A stretch of DNA of 64,000 nt, from the NCBI RefSeq assembly GCF_049310885.1, contig NZ_JBMDYO010000001.1, positions 1 through 64,000 of the forward strand, read 5' to 3'. The stretch is from CAYZJV01 sp049310885 (lineage in GTDB: Bacteria; Spirochaetota; Spirochaetia; Sphaerochaetales; Sphaerochaetaceae). Of this stretch, positions 36,175 to 44,660 are shown one piece after another; the stretch's first letter is position 1; each line of letters starts with the position of its first letter. Below the pieces are notes generated by a model. That model made no database searches and had not been told where the DNA came from. It saw only the letters and a program-made list of their open reading frames with translations. The translations under genes were made by a program, and so were the position numbers.

Positions 36175-36768
36175 TTTTATCACATTGACTCCACGAACTC
36201 TATCGAGATACACAAAATCTTCATATGTTAGTTCAGGAAGAAGAAAATCCCTCAGGAAATTCTTGATTTGTAGAATGATAGCATCACTCATATCCAATTT
36301 TGTATAATCAATATAAACCTCGAAAGAATCATTCTCAATAATACTCCTCAATGTAGCTTCCGGAATCTCATCGAGATGAAAAGTAAAATTTAGCATTCCA
36401 TTTTTCGATGGACTAAAAAGAATATGAGGATTTTCATCAGTTAATTGTATCTCCATCTCCTCATTCTTTATTGTTAACGTGCTGTCGAAGTATTTATTAT
36501 TTCCTTCACTAGAGTAAGTGTACATAAAGGTAAGAGTGCATTGGATAGGATGAGCTTCATATGATGGGAAATAGTGGATGAAAACATTCGTGTCAAAATC
36601 TAGATTAAAGACTTTCTTGGTATGGTAAGGGTAATCAACAGGTTTGTCCCTTACAGTGAGCTGATAATCGTAAAATAAATAGTATCGAGAGTCTAATATA
36701 TTCTTATCTGCTGCCCACACGAACGAAAAAGCAACTATTAAAGTAAATACTGTCAATATTTTTTTCAT
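36160..36768 (-). CDS. Secreted protein of unknown function (cargo gene)
   Basis: A 202-residue protein with a clear N-terminal signal peptide (MKKILTVFTLIVAFSFVWA, cleavage near AWAAD) and no later membrane segment, so periplasmic or exported. The mature part is rich in Tyr, Phe, Asp and Asn, with predicted beta structure and no cysteine cluster. I do not recognise it. It lies between terminase and portal in an AT-rich patch unlike its neighbours, fitting a lysogenic-conversion cargo gene. Its own promoter is not obvious. Confidence 0.65.
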   Translation of the reverse strand: MKKILTVFTLIVAFSFVWAADKNILDSRYYLFYDYQLTVRDKPVDYPYHTKKVFNLDFDTNVFIHYFPSYEAHPIQCTLTFMYTYSSEGNNKYFDSTLTIKNEEMEIQLTDENPHILFSPSKNGMLNFTFHLDEIPEATLRSIIENDSFEVYIDYTKLDMSDAIILQIKNFLRDFLLPELTYEDFVYLDRVRGVNVIKSKID

Positions 36769-36832
36769 ACTTCATTGTACCATCATTTATTTGTGCTTTA
36801 TAGCTTAAATTCGTATAGTATAATTGGGTTCT

Positions 36833-38410
36833 TCAGAATGGTTCATATAGAGTTTCCTCAAGCTCACGACTACCCAACAATCGCTGACGCAACAACTCTT
36901 CAGCTGATATCAGATCCGGGAACGACAGGAACGGAATAACCTGATCATCGGTCAACTTGCTCAAAGCGTCGAGCATATCGTCGTGACTGGCATACGGATA
37001 AGCTAGATACTCATCGATAACAAACTCTTCGATGATATTGACCGTATTACCTTCCCAGTTCTTACGCCACACCACCTCCGGCATATAGATCCGTTGCTGA
37101 CGGAACAACGGTTCGAGCGCTTCGATACGTAAACCTTTGGCACTGGTAGCCTTCACAGCATAGATGGGGAACCGATAGTTCCTCAGAGCCATCTGCTCCT
37201 CGATGTGTTGGATATCGGCTTGCATTCCCACTTCCTCGTAGAAAGTACCCAGTTGGGGACGGTATTTCTGATGGAGCATGAATAGAGCGTTGGTTCTTCC
37301 AGTGAGTGAAAGTTTATCTCTAACCACGTCAATAACGTAGTAATTTCTATCAGCGCCAAGGCCGATCACCCACATGACTGTGTAGTCCGACTTACGTTTC
37401 ACCTTGTCGGCAGGATCGATGAGAATTAGTCGATTCAAGTTCTCGTAGATGGTCGGAACCCATGGTTTGATCCATTCTTTCAAGAAGCCCATGTTGCTGG
37501 ACTGTCTTGGATCACACATCATCTGAGAAGCGAATACCCATGAACCTAACGCAGCTTTTCGCTTGGACAATATCTCCTTGGACAACAACACTGGATTGCC
37601 GAGTTCATCCACACACGGATACACCCGGGGAACTGCAGTCTTGGTCTTAATGATTTCAGCATACGTATCGGCATAATGGTATCGGGTACCGATGATCCTG
37701 ATACGCACAGGCTTTCCAGGAGCACTCGCACCCGTATTGAGCGACATTTGGAAAGCTTGTGTGGTCCGTTCTATCATCTCAGGGGATGTCACCGAATCAA
37801 GGGTAACCACATCGTCGTACACAAGGATCGTGTAGTGTCCACCTGTCTTCTGCCCAGTTACCAGACCAGAAGCAGTGAGGGTATCCTCTTTCGCCCTGTT
37901 CTTGCGTTTTACCCGGATGGAGTCGGTAGTCCAGGGAATTCGTTGTCTTTTCCCCTCTTCATCGATATACGTACCTTTCAGGGGATCTTCCCAAAGGATC
38001 TCTGGGAACAACCACTTCAAGCGCCAGTTGGATTCCAACTCTGTCTTAACCTGGGATACGAAGGACTTCGCCAGCGTCTGGTTGAAGCTGTAGATACAGA
38101 TCCTTTCCTCTGCATCGATGAGGATATCTTGGATGGTTTTAAGCCATGTGATGATGGTACTTTTATAGTGCTCACGAGCCCAGATATCCAGATACCCGTC
38201 AGGATTGGTCTGCACCTCCAGACATCGGTTATACAGCCAATCCCGGTTTATATCTTCCCGTTCGCATACAAAGACAGCCAGGAAGAAGATATCCTTCCTG
38301 ACCATGAGACGCATCCATTGGCGCATCTCCTCCATCTTTCCCTGCTGTTCATAATCCTCCATGATCTGTTTGCATTGGAGGATGAACTTCTCACGAGGAG
38401 ATGTCACCAT
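36833..38410 (-). CDS. terL: Terminase large subunit
   Basis: The packaging motor ATPase and headful nuclease (525 residues). The ATPase part shows a degenerate Walker A region around WAREHYKSTI and a Walker B ILVYDDVV. The C-terminal RNase H-like nuclease has LILIDPAD for the first metal aspartate and ASHDDMLDALS for the last. The family is the T7/BPP-1-type podovirus terminase. GGAGAGG precedes the ATG. Its start overlaps the small subunit gene by 20 nt. Confidence 0.9.
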   Translation of the reverse strand: MVTSPREKFILQCKQIMEDYEQQGKMEEMRQWMRLMVRKDIFFLAVFVCEREDINRDWLYNRCLEVQTNPDGYLDIWAREHYKSTIITWLKTIQDILIDAEERICIYSFNQTLAKSFVSQVKTELESNWRLKWLFPEILWEDPLKGTYIDEEGKRQRIPWTTDSIRVKRKNRAKEDTLTASGLVTGQKTGGHYTILVYDDVVTLDSVTSPEMIERTTQAFQMSLNTGASAPGKPVRIRIIGTRYHYADTYAEIIKTKTAVPRVYPCVDELGNPVLLSKEILSKRKAALGSWVFASQMMCDPRQSSNMGFLKEWIKPWVPTIYENLNRLILIDPADKVKRKSDYTVMWVIGLGADRNYYVIDVVRDKLSLTGRTNALFMLHQKYRPQLGTFYEEVGMQADIQHIEEQMALRNYRFPIYAVKATSAKGLRIEALEPLFRQQRIYMPEVVWRKNWEGNTVNIIEEFVIDEYLAYPYASHDDMLDALSKLTDDQVIPFLSFPDLISAEELLRQRLLGSRELEETLYEPF

Positions 38411-38918
38411 CGCCCTCTCCTCGTAGCGCCAACAAGCGTTCAGTACGTTCTAGGAATTCCTTACTGATACGCAATGCAGTCTTGTCGTTCACATCGATGG
38501 ATCCGGACACATCATGCTTCTCGGCAATTCCCAACGCATCACGCTTGGTCTTGACTGCAAACTCGGCAAGATTCTTCCATTGGGTTGCGTTGATATCAGA
38601 CTCACGAAGGCAAGCAAGTTTCATCAGCAATACTTCCATCACCTCGTCAGCAAGTTGGATATGTTCCCGTGCTGCCTTGACCTGTTCGCTTTCCATTTCG
38701 TGACGCTTTTGCTCTTCGAGATGAAGTTCATAGGCTTCAACCCGAGATACCCAATTATTCCGTTTAGACCAAACCTGCAATTGAGACCTATAGGATTCCT
38801 TCCTACCATAGGCATGACATAGTGCCGCATGAGAACGAGTCCGCCCCATATCCCGATATCGACAGAACCACTCGTATGCCAATGCTGTCTCGCCTTCTTG
38901 CTTCTCCCATGCGTCCAT
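38391..38918 (-). CDS. terS: Terminase small subunit
   Basis: A 175-residue DNA-recognition subunit. The N-terminal third has a helix-turn-helix pattern (WFCRYRDMGRTRSHAALCHAYGR, partly quoted) like that of phage small terminases, followed by a helical oligomerisation part (VKAAREHIQLADEVMEVLL) and an acidic tail. It immediately precedes and overlaps terL. AAGGA lies before the ATG. Confidence 0.75.
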   Translation of the reverse strand: MDAWEKQEGETALAYEWFCRYRDMGRTRSHAALCHAYGRKESYRSQLQVWSKRNNWVSRVEAYELHLEEQKRHEMESEQVKAAREHIQLADEVMEVLLMKLACLRESDINATQWKNLAEFAVKTKRDALGIAEKHDVSGSIDVNDKTALRISKEFLERTERLLALRGEGDGDISS

Positions 38919-38966
38919 AGCTTATCCTTGCACATTTCAGAAGTTGCGTGTTCTCACTTCGAGCAG

Positions 38967-39299
38967 TTAACTCAAGGGGATATCGAACGTGGTAATCCCA
39001 TCATCTGCAGTAGCACCTGTCTCTATGAGCTTCTCGATCCTACTTCTGGCCATCCCGTAAGCTCTTGCACACTCAGAGAGAGATCTGTAACGATGTACTG
39101 TTGTACTCGTGTAAGCACAAACGACACTCCCAATCCGGTCCCGAGTGAGAGGATAGTCCAAGGTAATTCCATCGATGGCTGATCCTTTTCGGATTACCTC
39201 GGATACCTGCTCTTCGGTCCACCCCAACAACTCTGCAGCCTTCTTCTGTCCATTTGCTTCAGCAAACACCTTTCCGTCTTTCATTATCAACAGTTTCAT
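38967..39299 (-). CDS. Small helix-turn-helix-like phage protein
   Basis: The ATG at 39299 (110 residues) overlaps the stop of the MazG-like gene by 4 nt. The sequence holds two copies of a helix-turn-helix-like unit: KKAAELLGWTEEQVSEVIRKG (first) and SECARAYGMARSRIEKLIETG (second), each followed by an IxGITxDxPL-like strand. It may bind nucleic acid; position just upstream of terS suggests a late-gene regulator or packaging accessory. This is inference. Confidence 0.6.
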   Translation of the reverse strand: MKLLIMKDGKVFAEANGQKKAAELLGWTEEQVSEVIRKGSAIDGITLDYPLTRDRIGSVVCAYTSTTVHRYRSLSECARAYGMARSRIEKLIETGATADDGITTFDIPLS

Positions 39300-39676
39300 C
39301 AATACGCCTTCCCATGCAACCGAGGTCGCCTCTTGTTGTATTTCATCTTCTCCAGTACATGTGCCTCGAGATCGATTCCCAGATACCCCGCCAGGTCGGC
39401 GATCCTGATCATAGCATCGGCCAACTCATCCTCCACCGTATCCTTCACAAAGAACTCAAAGGACGAATGACATTTCTTAGGACTATGGGAGAATTTCTCA
39501 ATCACCTTCCGATACCGTTCAAGATCAGCCCGCTTGCCATTCCTGTCCGCCTCAAGAGCTTCGCTGAGCTCACTGTGTATCAGACAGAGCAATTCTCCCA
39601 GACTCTGCTCCTTGTGGTGAAATCCATGCTGCAACGCATTCCCGAAAGCCTTGTTTTGTAATTCCCTAATTGTCAC
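39299..39676 (-). CDS. MazG-like nucleotide pyrophosphohydrolase
   Basis: A 125-residue all-alpha NTP pyrophosphatase, GTG start with AGAGAGG upstream. Conserved elements are HSELSEALEADR (EExxE-type metal motif), EDELADAMIRIADLAGYLGIDL (ExxD motif) and the typical ending EKMKYNKRRPRLHGKAY. Phage MazG enzymes adjust nucleotide pools or degrade alarmones during infection. It follows the DnaC-like gene by one base. Confidence 0.85.
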   Translation of the reverse strand: MTIRELQNKAFGNALQHGFHHKEQSLGELLCLIHSELSEALEADRNGKRADLERYRKVIEKFSHSPKKCHSSFEFFVKDTVEDELADAMIRIADLAGYLGIDLEAHVLEKMKYNKRRPRLHGKAY

Positions 39677-39677
39677 A

Positions 39678-40400
39678 TCAGCCTCTCTTCTTCCGGTAGT
39701 CTTCTCCGGTGAATTCTATGATCTTGCCCTCCCCGGCTACCCGGCTGAAAGCAGATATCCCTATGACACTCTCCAGATCCTTTCGATTCGAATTCGAAAT
39801 CAGGACTGTCGGCTTCATCTCGTTGTACCGATCATTGATCAGCCGATACAGGTACACGAACTCGGTCTGGGTCCCATGCTTCTTGTCGATCTCGTCCACA
39901 ACTAGGTAGTCGTAATCGGTAAAATCCCTGAGAACTTTCAACGGATCTCCCCCGTTGAACGAGGATCGAATGAGATCGAAGTAATCGGCAGCAAGGATGT
40001 ACTGGGCATACCTTCCGGCTTCCCATTGCTTCCGGATTGCACAGAAAGCCAACATCGTTTTGCCTGTCCCGTTCGAACCATGGAGAATCCCGGATCTCCC
40101 TGAGGCCATATGCTTCACAATCGCCTTATCACGATCGTTTTGGCACACATAGTCTGCGAAGGTCTGGTTACGATAACGCAGTGGAATCGTCTCCAATCGG
40201 GATGCGAACAACTCTCGCTCATAGGCCTCCCGTTCGGACCGCACCATCTCATCGATCAGCGCATCCTCCTCCTGGGGAGTGCTCTGTTTACCAGTTTCCC
40301 GCTCCAGTTTGACGAGAATCTCATATACTCGGCTCGATGCATGGATCTCTGCAGATTGTTGATCGAATCTCTTTCCTCTCGGACATGGTTCAAAGCTCAT
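39678..40400 (-). CDS. DnaC-like helicase-loader ATPase
   Basis: The ATG at 40400 (240 residues) follows GGAGGG; the longer frame is an extension without a ribosome site. It is an AAA+ protein with Walker A GSNGTGKT, Walker B YLVVDEID, sensor ISNSNR and a C-terminal arginine-containing FSRVAGEGKIIEF. Members load the host DnaB helicase onto the phage origin. Its start overlaps the replisome-organiser gene by 11 nt, so the two act as a pair. Confidence 0.85.
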   Translation of the reverse strand: MSFEPCPRGKRFDQQSAEIHASSRVYEILVKLERETGKQSTPQEEDALIDEMVRSEREAYERELFASRLETIPLRYRNQTFADYVCQNDRDKAIVKHMASGRSGILHGSNGTGKTMLAFCAIRKQWEAGRYAQYILAADYFDLIRSSFNGGDPLKVLRDFTDYDYLVVDEIDKKHGTQTEFVYLYRLINDRYNEMKPTVLISNSNRKDLESVIGISAFSRVAGEGKIIEFTGEDYRKKRG

Positions 40401-41190
40401 CGTACCCTCCTGAATCGAATTCGTAGCCTTCCGGTCGCCATGTCTTGCCAGGACTGGCACGACCACGAGGAAGCTCACTCTTCTCCCAGGTACGGACGCT
40501 TGCCTTCCAGTCCTTCATCGGATTCTTTCCGACCTTCCAGCCCTTCGATTCGTAAAAATCCCAGAACTTCTGAGGATCCACCTCGTTCTTGCGCTCTTGG
40601 CAGTAGGCTGAGATCTCCTCCACTGTTGGTTTGAAGAATTTTGTGTGATTCTTCCCCTTGGGGGGGATAGATACTTTAGTATCTAGGGGGGGTATATTAT
40701 TCTTAGGAGTAGGAGAAGGAGAAGGGGCACTAGGGCATGGGTTTAGCATGCTAACCGCATTGCCACTAGCATGCTCGCCGCATGCATCTTGCATGCTGTC
40801 AGCATTTTGAGCATCGTTTTGGCTGTCTTCACCCTTGTTCCATCTTGCCTCAGCCGCCTTCTTTGCTTTCTCACTTCGCTCTTCCGATCCGATTATCCAA
40901 GGCTGATGCTCTTCCCAGTCGTGAAGATAGAATCCTTCCTCTGTCTCATCGATAAGCCCTACATCAACAAGAGTAGAACCGAATGATCCTGTCTCACCAT
41001 GCCAGTCTGCAAGGTCTTCGATATCTTCAAGATCGAATCCTTTGAGAAGACCGTCAGTGTACATTCTTCCTGCGATAGAGTAGAGCTTGATCAGTCCGTA
41101 AAAAGCTTCATACCCGCATCTTCGGATAATCTTCCGTACCTTGGGATGGTCAACGAAATTCAGGCTGAGGCGCATGTCATCTTTAGCCAT
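40390..41190 (-). CDS. Phage replisome organiser / DnaD-like replication protein
   Basis: The ATG at 41190 (266 residues) follows AAGGAGAG. The N-terminal domain (SLNFVDHPKVRKIIRRCGYEAF...YGLIKLYSIAG) is the winged-helix start common to phage replication organisers. A linker of low complexity (about 140-190) follows. The C-terminal KFFKPTVEEISAYCQERKN...FWDFYESKGWKVGKNPMKDWKA motif (partly quoted) recurs at the ends of phage initiators. It probably binds the phage origin and recruits the loader. An origin is likely near or inside this gene but I could not identify iterons with certainty. Confidence 0.8.
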   Translation of the reverse strand: MAKDDMRLSLNFVDHPKVRKIIRRCGYEAFYGLIKLYSIAGRMYTDGLLKGFDLEDIEDLADWHGETGSFGSTLVDVGLIDETEEGFYLHDWEEHQPWIIGSEERSEKAKKAAEARWNKGEDSQNDAQNADSMQDACGEHASGNAVSMLNPCPSAPSPSPTPKNNIPPLDTKVSIPPKGKNHTKFFKPTVEEISAYCQERKNEVDPQKFWDFYESKGWKVGKNPMKDWKASVRTWEKSELPRGRASPGKTWRPEGYEFDSGGYDEL

Positions 41191-41428
41191 GACTACTCTC
41201 CTTGGAGACTTTCCGATATCGACTGATGCCCCTGATAGAGACAATCCCGAAAAGAGCCTTGCGCTCCCTTACCCGTGCACTCACAACTGAATCCAATGCA
41301 TCATCAGCAATCCCATGCTTCCTGAGGTTACGTTCCGTTAACCTGCTCATCTGCTTCAGGCTTCGAGTTTCACCTTCCGGCCAGTCCTTGAGCATGTCGA
41401 TCACAGCTTGTGTCAATGAATAGCTCAC
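41183..41428 (-). CDS. Small unknown phage protein
   Basis: An 81-residue basic protein, GTG start with AAGGAGAAGG upstream, overlapping the NinG-like gene by 4 nt and the replication gene by 8 nt. The pattern LKQMSRLTERNLRKHGIADDALDSVVSARV (partly quoted) suggests a winged-helix DNA-binding fold. Tight coupling on both sides supports it as a real gene with a role in replication or recombination. Confidence 0.6.
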   Translation of the reverse strand: MSYSLTQAVIDMLKDWPEGETRSLKQMSRLTERNLRKHGIADDALDSVVSARVRERKALFGIVSIRGISRYRKVSKESSHG

Positions 41429-41808
41429 AGTCCCTTCTCCTTTCTCAATCTCCGGATTTCCGCATCGTATTTCTCCGCCATTACCTTATAGGATCTCCAC
41501 GGGAAACTTTCATACTTCAATGCGACTAGATCATTCACACGTTCTTCCCCAATCTTCTCTATCAGTTTTCTTGCATATTCTTTTTGCGTGATGCTTCCAA
41601 ACCTGTTGCAAGAGACACATTGAGGCCATACATTGTCGTGTTCTACCTCAGTCCCACGGAAACGACGATGGATGAAGTGACCTCCATCACATTCGTTCCA
41701 CTTCACTAGTTTCCCGCATGTGACGCACTGCACATATCCTGCTTCATTGGCCTCCTGCAAGCGACGAAGCTTACAGAAGGCAGTAAGTGCCTTGGTTCTA
41801 TAATTCAT
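41425..41808 (-). CDS. NinG/Rap-like recombination nuclease
   Basis: A 127-residue protein with the zinc-finger/HNH arrangement of NinG: CVTCGKLVKW, DGGHFIHRR, then NVWPQCVSCNRF, and the C-terminal GEERVNDLVALKY. NinG (Rap) is a phage Holliday-junction nuclease that assists recombination. It follows ssb in the recombination block. The length is shorter than lambda Rap because the N-terminal extension is reduced. Confidence 0.8.
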   Translation of the reverse strand: MNYRTKALTAFCKLRRLQEANEAGYVQCVTCGKLVKWNECDGGHFIHRRFRGTEVEHDNVWPQCVSCNRFGSITQKEYARKLIEKIGEERVNDLVALKYESFPWRSYKVMAEKYDAEIRRLRKEKGL

Positions 41809-41816
41809 GGGGCACC

Positions 41817-42371
41817 TCAGAATGGAATGTCGTCGTTGAAATGCTCAGGACCCGGGAAACCCTGTGGACCTGCCGGAGGATCGAATCCCGGTTGTTGGTT
41901 GAATCCATCGAAATTCCTTTGTTGTGGTGATGGAACCTGTTGTGGAGGTGGTGACGTTGGATATCCCTGAGGATGTTGTTGCGCAGCATGATTTGGATAA
42001 CCGTTATTCACTTGATAGTTGTTCTGTGAATTTGCGGGAGCAGCCAAGAGCTCCAAATTCTGCACGTTGATCACTACTTTGCTTCTGTTCTGTCCGGTCT
42101 GTTGGTCTGTCCATGTCTGTTGTTTCAATCTGCCTTGGATAGCGATCTGTCTGCCTTTGGTGAGGTATTGCTGCAAACCTTCCGCTTGCTTTCCCCAAAG
42201 TGCCAGTTCAAAGAAATGACCTTGGTCTTGCCACGATCCATCCTGTTGCTTCATGGATTCGTTGCATGCGATGGACAGGTTCGAGACTGCCGTCCCACTG
42301 TTCGTATATTTCAATTCTGCATCCCGAGTGAGTCTTCCCACTAGGATGATTTGGTTGATATCCGCACTCAT
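41817..42371 (-). CDS. ssb: Single-stranded DNA-binding protein
   Basis: The ATG at 42371 (184 residues) follows AAAGGAG and overlaps the resolvase stop by 4 nt. The OB-fold core (residues 1-112) has INQIILVGRLTRDAELKY, FELALWGKQAE and LTKGRQIAIQGRL. A Gln/Pro/Asn-rich linker leads to the acidic tip FNDDIPF, the usual partner-docking tail. It coats ssDNA in phage replication and strand annealing together with the Sak4-like protein. Confidence 0.93.
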   Translation of the reverse strand: MSADINQIILVGRLTRDAELKYTNSGTAVSNLSIACNESMKQQDGSWQDQGHFFELALWGKQAEGLQQYLTKGRQIAIQGRLKQQTWTDQQTGQNRSKVVINVQNLELLAAPANSQNNYQVNNGYPNHAAQQHPQGYPTSPPPQQVPSPQQRNFDGFNQQPGFDPPAGPQGFPGPEHFNDDIPF

Positions 42372-42865
42372 ATTGCTTTGCTCCTTTTCATGTCGATGTA
42401 GGTGATGCCCAATGCATAGGCTTGCCATGCATCCGCAGAGAAGCCATAGAAGAATCCAGGTTGGGCTTTAGTCCCTTTTCCATAGTTGCGTTTTCCGGGT
42501 GCGAATCTATCAACCAGCGCTTGTCTGATGTTGCTGTCCTTAGCCCTGACTGAATTGCAGAGATTCATCTTCACGCTCTTCCTTGGTAAAGTTTCGACAA
42601 CCAAATATTTTTGGGTAAACTGTTCGATGAACCGTCCGATCCATACGCAGGTCTCAAAAACATCCTTTCCAGCTGGCATTCCGGTTCCATAGTGGGCTAC
42701 CATCTCGATCACCACCAAAGTATTTCCATGTATGTGTGGTGCAAGAATCTCCATAACCATGGCATTTTCAATTTTTACCGCTTTTATTGGGTTATACGTT
42801 TCGGCATCGATGACACAAATCCCACTTTGTACAGGACCTGGATCAATTGCAATCAGCTTCTTCAT
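42368..42865 (-). CDS. RuvC-like Holliday-junction resolvase
   Basis: A 165-residue RNase H-fold nuclease. LIAIDPGPVQSGICVID carries the first metal aspartate, VVIEMVAHYG the glutamate, and the C-terminal FSADAWQAYALGITY contains the last acidic residue pattern (DAxxA). It cleaves branched DNA before packaging. GGAGG ribosome site. It overlaps the genes on both sides by 4 nt. Confidence 0.8.
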   Translation of the reverse strand: MKKLIAIDPGPVQSGICVIDAETYNPIKAVKIENAMVMEILAPHIHGNTLVVIEMVAHYGTGMPAGKDVFETCVWIGRFIEQFTQKYLVVETLPRKSVKMNLCNSVRAKDSNIRQALVDRFAPGKRNYGKGTKAQPGFFYGFSADAWQAYALGITYIDMKRSKAI

Positions 42866-43332
42866 ACATCCTCCCCGAGCAGTTCACTCTGTTCGTCCAG
42901 AGGAAGTTGCGCCCTCTTGCCTTTCACAAACTCTTCGGTCTCTTCCACTGCAGCCAACATCTTCTCAGTCTCATCAGCATCCATGAATCCCGGCCATTCG
43001 TCGGGATCCTTTCCCTCCCAGAACTCGGGATCATTTGATAGGCGTATCTTCGGTGTAGTGATCTTGTGTCCGACAAGATTGGCTGTATAGATCCCGGTAA
43101 GGCGATACCATAACCCTGTATCGTCCTTTCCGGATTCGAATCCATTGACCATGACCTTGTCCTGGACAGTCTCGAACTCCATCCGTCTGAGGAAGATTCC
43201 CTTGAGTCTTCCAATAGCTGCAGTCAGATCCTGTGAAGGATCCTCTTCGGTCTTGATGCGAAAGTCTCCGACCTCGGTCGAATAATCGACAAGCACCATC
43301 TTGGTATCGATTTTGATTTTCGTAATATCCAT
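42862..43332 (-). CDS. Unknown phage early protein
   Basis: The ATG at 43332 (156 residues) follows AGAGGA. It has a beta-rich first half (KIKIDTKMVLVDYSTEVGDF, WYRLTGIYTANLVGHKI) and an acidic tail (DADETEKMLAAVEETEEF). No family is recognised; it lies between the possible NinB-like gene and the resolvase, so a recombination accessory role is possible. Confidence 0.6.
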   Translation of the reverse strand: MDITKIKIDTKMVLVDYSTEVGDFRIKTEEDPSQDLTAAIGRLKGIFLRRMEFETVQDKVMVNGFESGKDDTGLWYRLTGIYTANLVGHKITTPKIRLSNDPEFWEGKDPDEWPGFMDADETEKMLAAVEETEEFVKGKRAQLPLDEQSELLGEDV

Positions 43333-43334
43333 GA

Positions 43335-43769
43335 CTATTCCTCTTGTAATTTGATTCCTACTTCCGAAGCCACCATATGCGCAGTCTCGATAAGAATTGC
43401 GCATTCCTGTGTTGATGAATCAGCTTCGGATATTCCCATGACACGGCCATAGATATCGGTCTGTACCGTGCCATCCAACTTCAACAACATTGGATATCCC
43501 ATCTCCACCGCCCTATGTTTCACTTCCAGCTTGATCAGCTCGAAGGGCATTCCCGTGTATTCTGCAATCTGCTGGATGTGACCATTCAGATGGTGGGATT
43601 GGGATCGATGTCCGGTAGTCCTTGGTTTGCGAACCGTCTCGATGGTAATGGTGATGTGTCCATTGTGCTTATCATCCGAAGTCTGGAAGATCTGATCCAA
43701 TTTCGGTTTGATATCACGTGGAGCAACCAGCGCCACCGTATCCCGTTTCGCAGTCCAAGAAACCTTCAT
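43335..43769 (-). CDS. Unknown early protein, possibly NinB/Orf-like
   Basis: A 144-residue protein starting next to the DUF1351 stop with GAGGTG before the ATG. It begins with a strand-rich part (HITITIETVRKPRT) and then a basic helix region (GHRSQSHHLNGHIQQIAEYTGMPFELI), faintly like the RSLxQNxxxWxxL arrangement of NinB/Orf recombination mediators. Position in the recombination block supports this, but the match is weak. Confidence 0.5.
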   Translation of the reverse strand: MKVSWTAKRDTVALVAPRDIKPKLDQIFQTSDDKHNGHITITIETVRKPRTTGHRSQSHHLNGHIQQIAEYTGMPFELIKLEVKHRAVEMGYPMLLKLDGTVQTDIYGRVMGISEADSSTQECAILIETAHMVASEVGIKLQEE

Positions 43770-44651
43770 CTAGAGCACCTCGTATGCGATTCCAGCAATC
43801 GACAAAGCAGAACGCACCTTCATGAATTCGGCATCTGTGCAAAGAAAACGGACGAGGACTTCTTTCTTCTGTGGAACACTCGGTGAATGGGTCATGAATG
43901 ATGGAAGATCCTCCTCCTTCATGAAAGAAGGGATTTCATCGTGCGTAGGTACTTCGGCTACCGGGATCTCTGATTGTTCAACTGATTTCGTGAAAGCTTC
44001 GGCTTGTTCCTTGGCTCTCTTTTTCTCCTCAAGTAGACTCAACGACTGACCGAGATTTCCTGAAGTCTTGAATGCATCAAGTATCTGGTCTGTGAACTCA
44101 CCAGCTACCGAAAGGATCGTAAGGATTCCATCCCTGCAGGTATTCACCTTCGTACCAATCTCTTCCTTGAGCTTGGTCGTGGGATTGCCTTTGGGTGTCC
44201 AGAATTTCTCTTGAAGCCAAGCAGGATCCTTCCTCCAACTCGTAGAGTTGAAGAACTCCTTCATCACTGCATCGAACTCAATTGAAGCCTGATCAAGCAA
44301 TGCATCGATAACGACTCCCCTTTCCTCCCGGACCTGTTGCTCACTTTCCTTGATCTGCTGGTCGATACCAATGATAGGTTCGTCGAGTATATTCTTGAAT
44401 TCCTTGATCTTCTTTTCGACTTCTTCGAAGGGAGCCATGAAGATCTTCTTCGCAGTTATCTTCTCATCGTTGATCTTATTGAACAGTCCTCTCAGATTCG
44501 CCAATGTTTTCTTTGCATCGGATATATCGGTGACCACCAACCCCTTATACTGTTCGGCTATTGCTTTCACCTTTGTCTCGAGTACATCAAGATTATCCTG
44601 TATCTTCCCATCCACTACTTGGATGACGGGTATCAATTCTTTGTTTTCCAT
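43770..44651 (-). CDS. DUF1351 family phage protein
   Basis: A 293-residue, helical, coiled-coil-rich protein. The segments VTDISDAKKTLANLRGLFNK (linker-like start), IFMAPFEEVEKKIKEF and IDQQIKESEQQVREER are characteristic of DUF1351 proteins encoded beside recombination nucleases in phages of many hosts. The function is unknown; a role next to single-strand annealing proteins is suggested by context. AGGAG ribosome site. Confidence 0.75.
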   Translation of the reverse strand: MENKELIPVIQVVDGKIQDNLDVLETKVKAIAEQYKGLVVTDISDAKKTLANLRGLFNKINDEKITAKKIFMAPFEEVEKKIKEFKNILDEPIIGIDQQIKESEQQVREERGVVIDALLDQASIEFDAVMKEFFNSTSWRKDPAWLQEKFWTPKGNPTTKLKEEIGTKVNTCRDGILTILSVAGEFTDQILDAFKTSGNLGQSLSLLEEKKRAKEQAEAFTKSVEQSEIPVAEVPTHDEIPSFMKEEDLPSFMTHSPSVPQKKEVLVRFLCTDAEFMKVRSALSIAGIAYEVL

Positions 44652-44660
44652 AAGGATCTC

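Noticed and set aside
37676..38467. 263-codon plus-strand frame opposite terL
   Set aside because: Antisense to a clear terminase with Walker B and nuclease motifs; no ribosome site.
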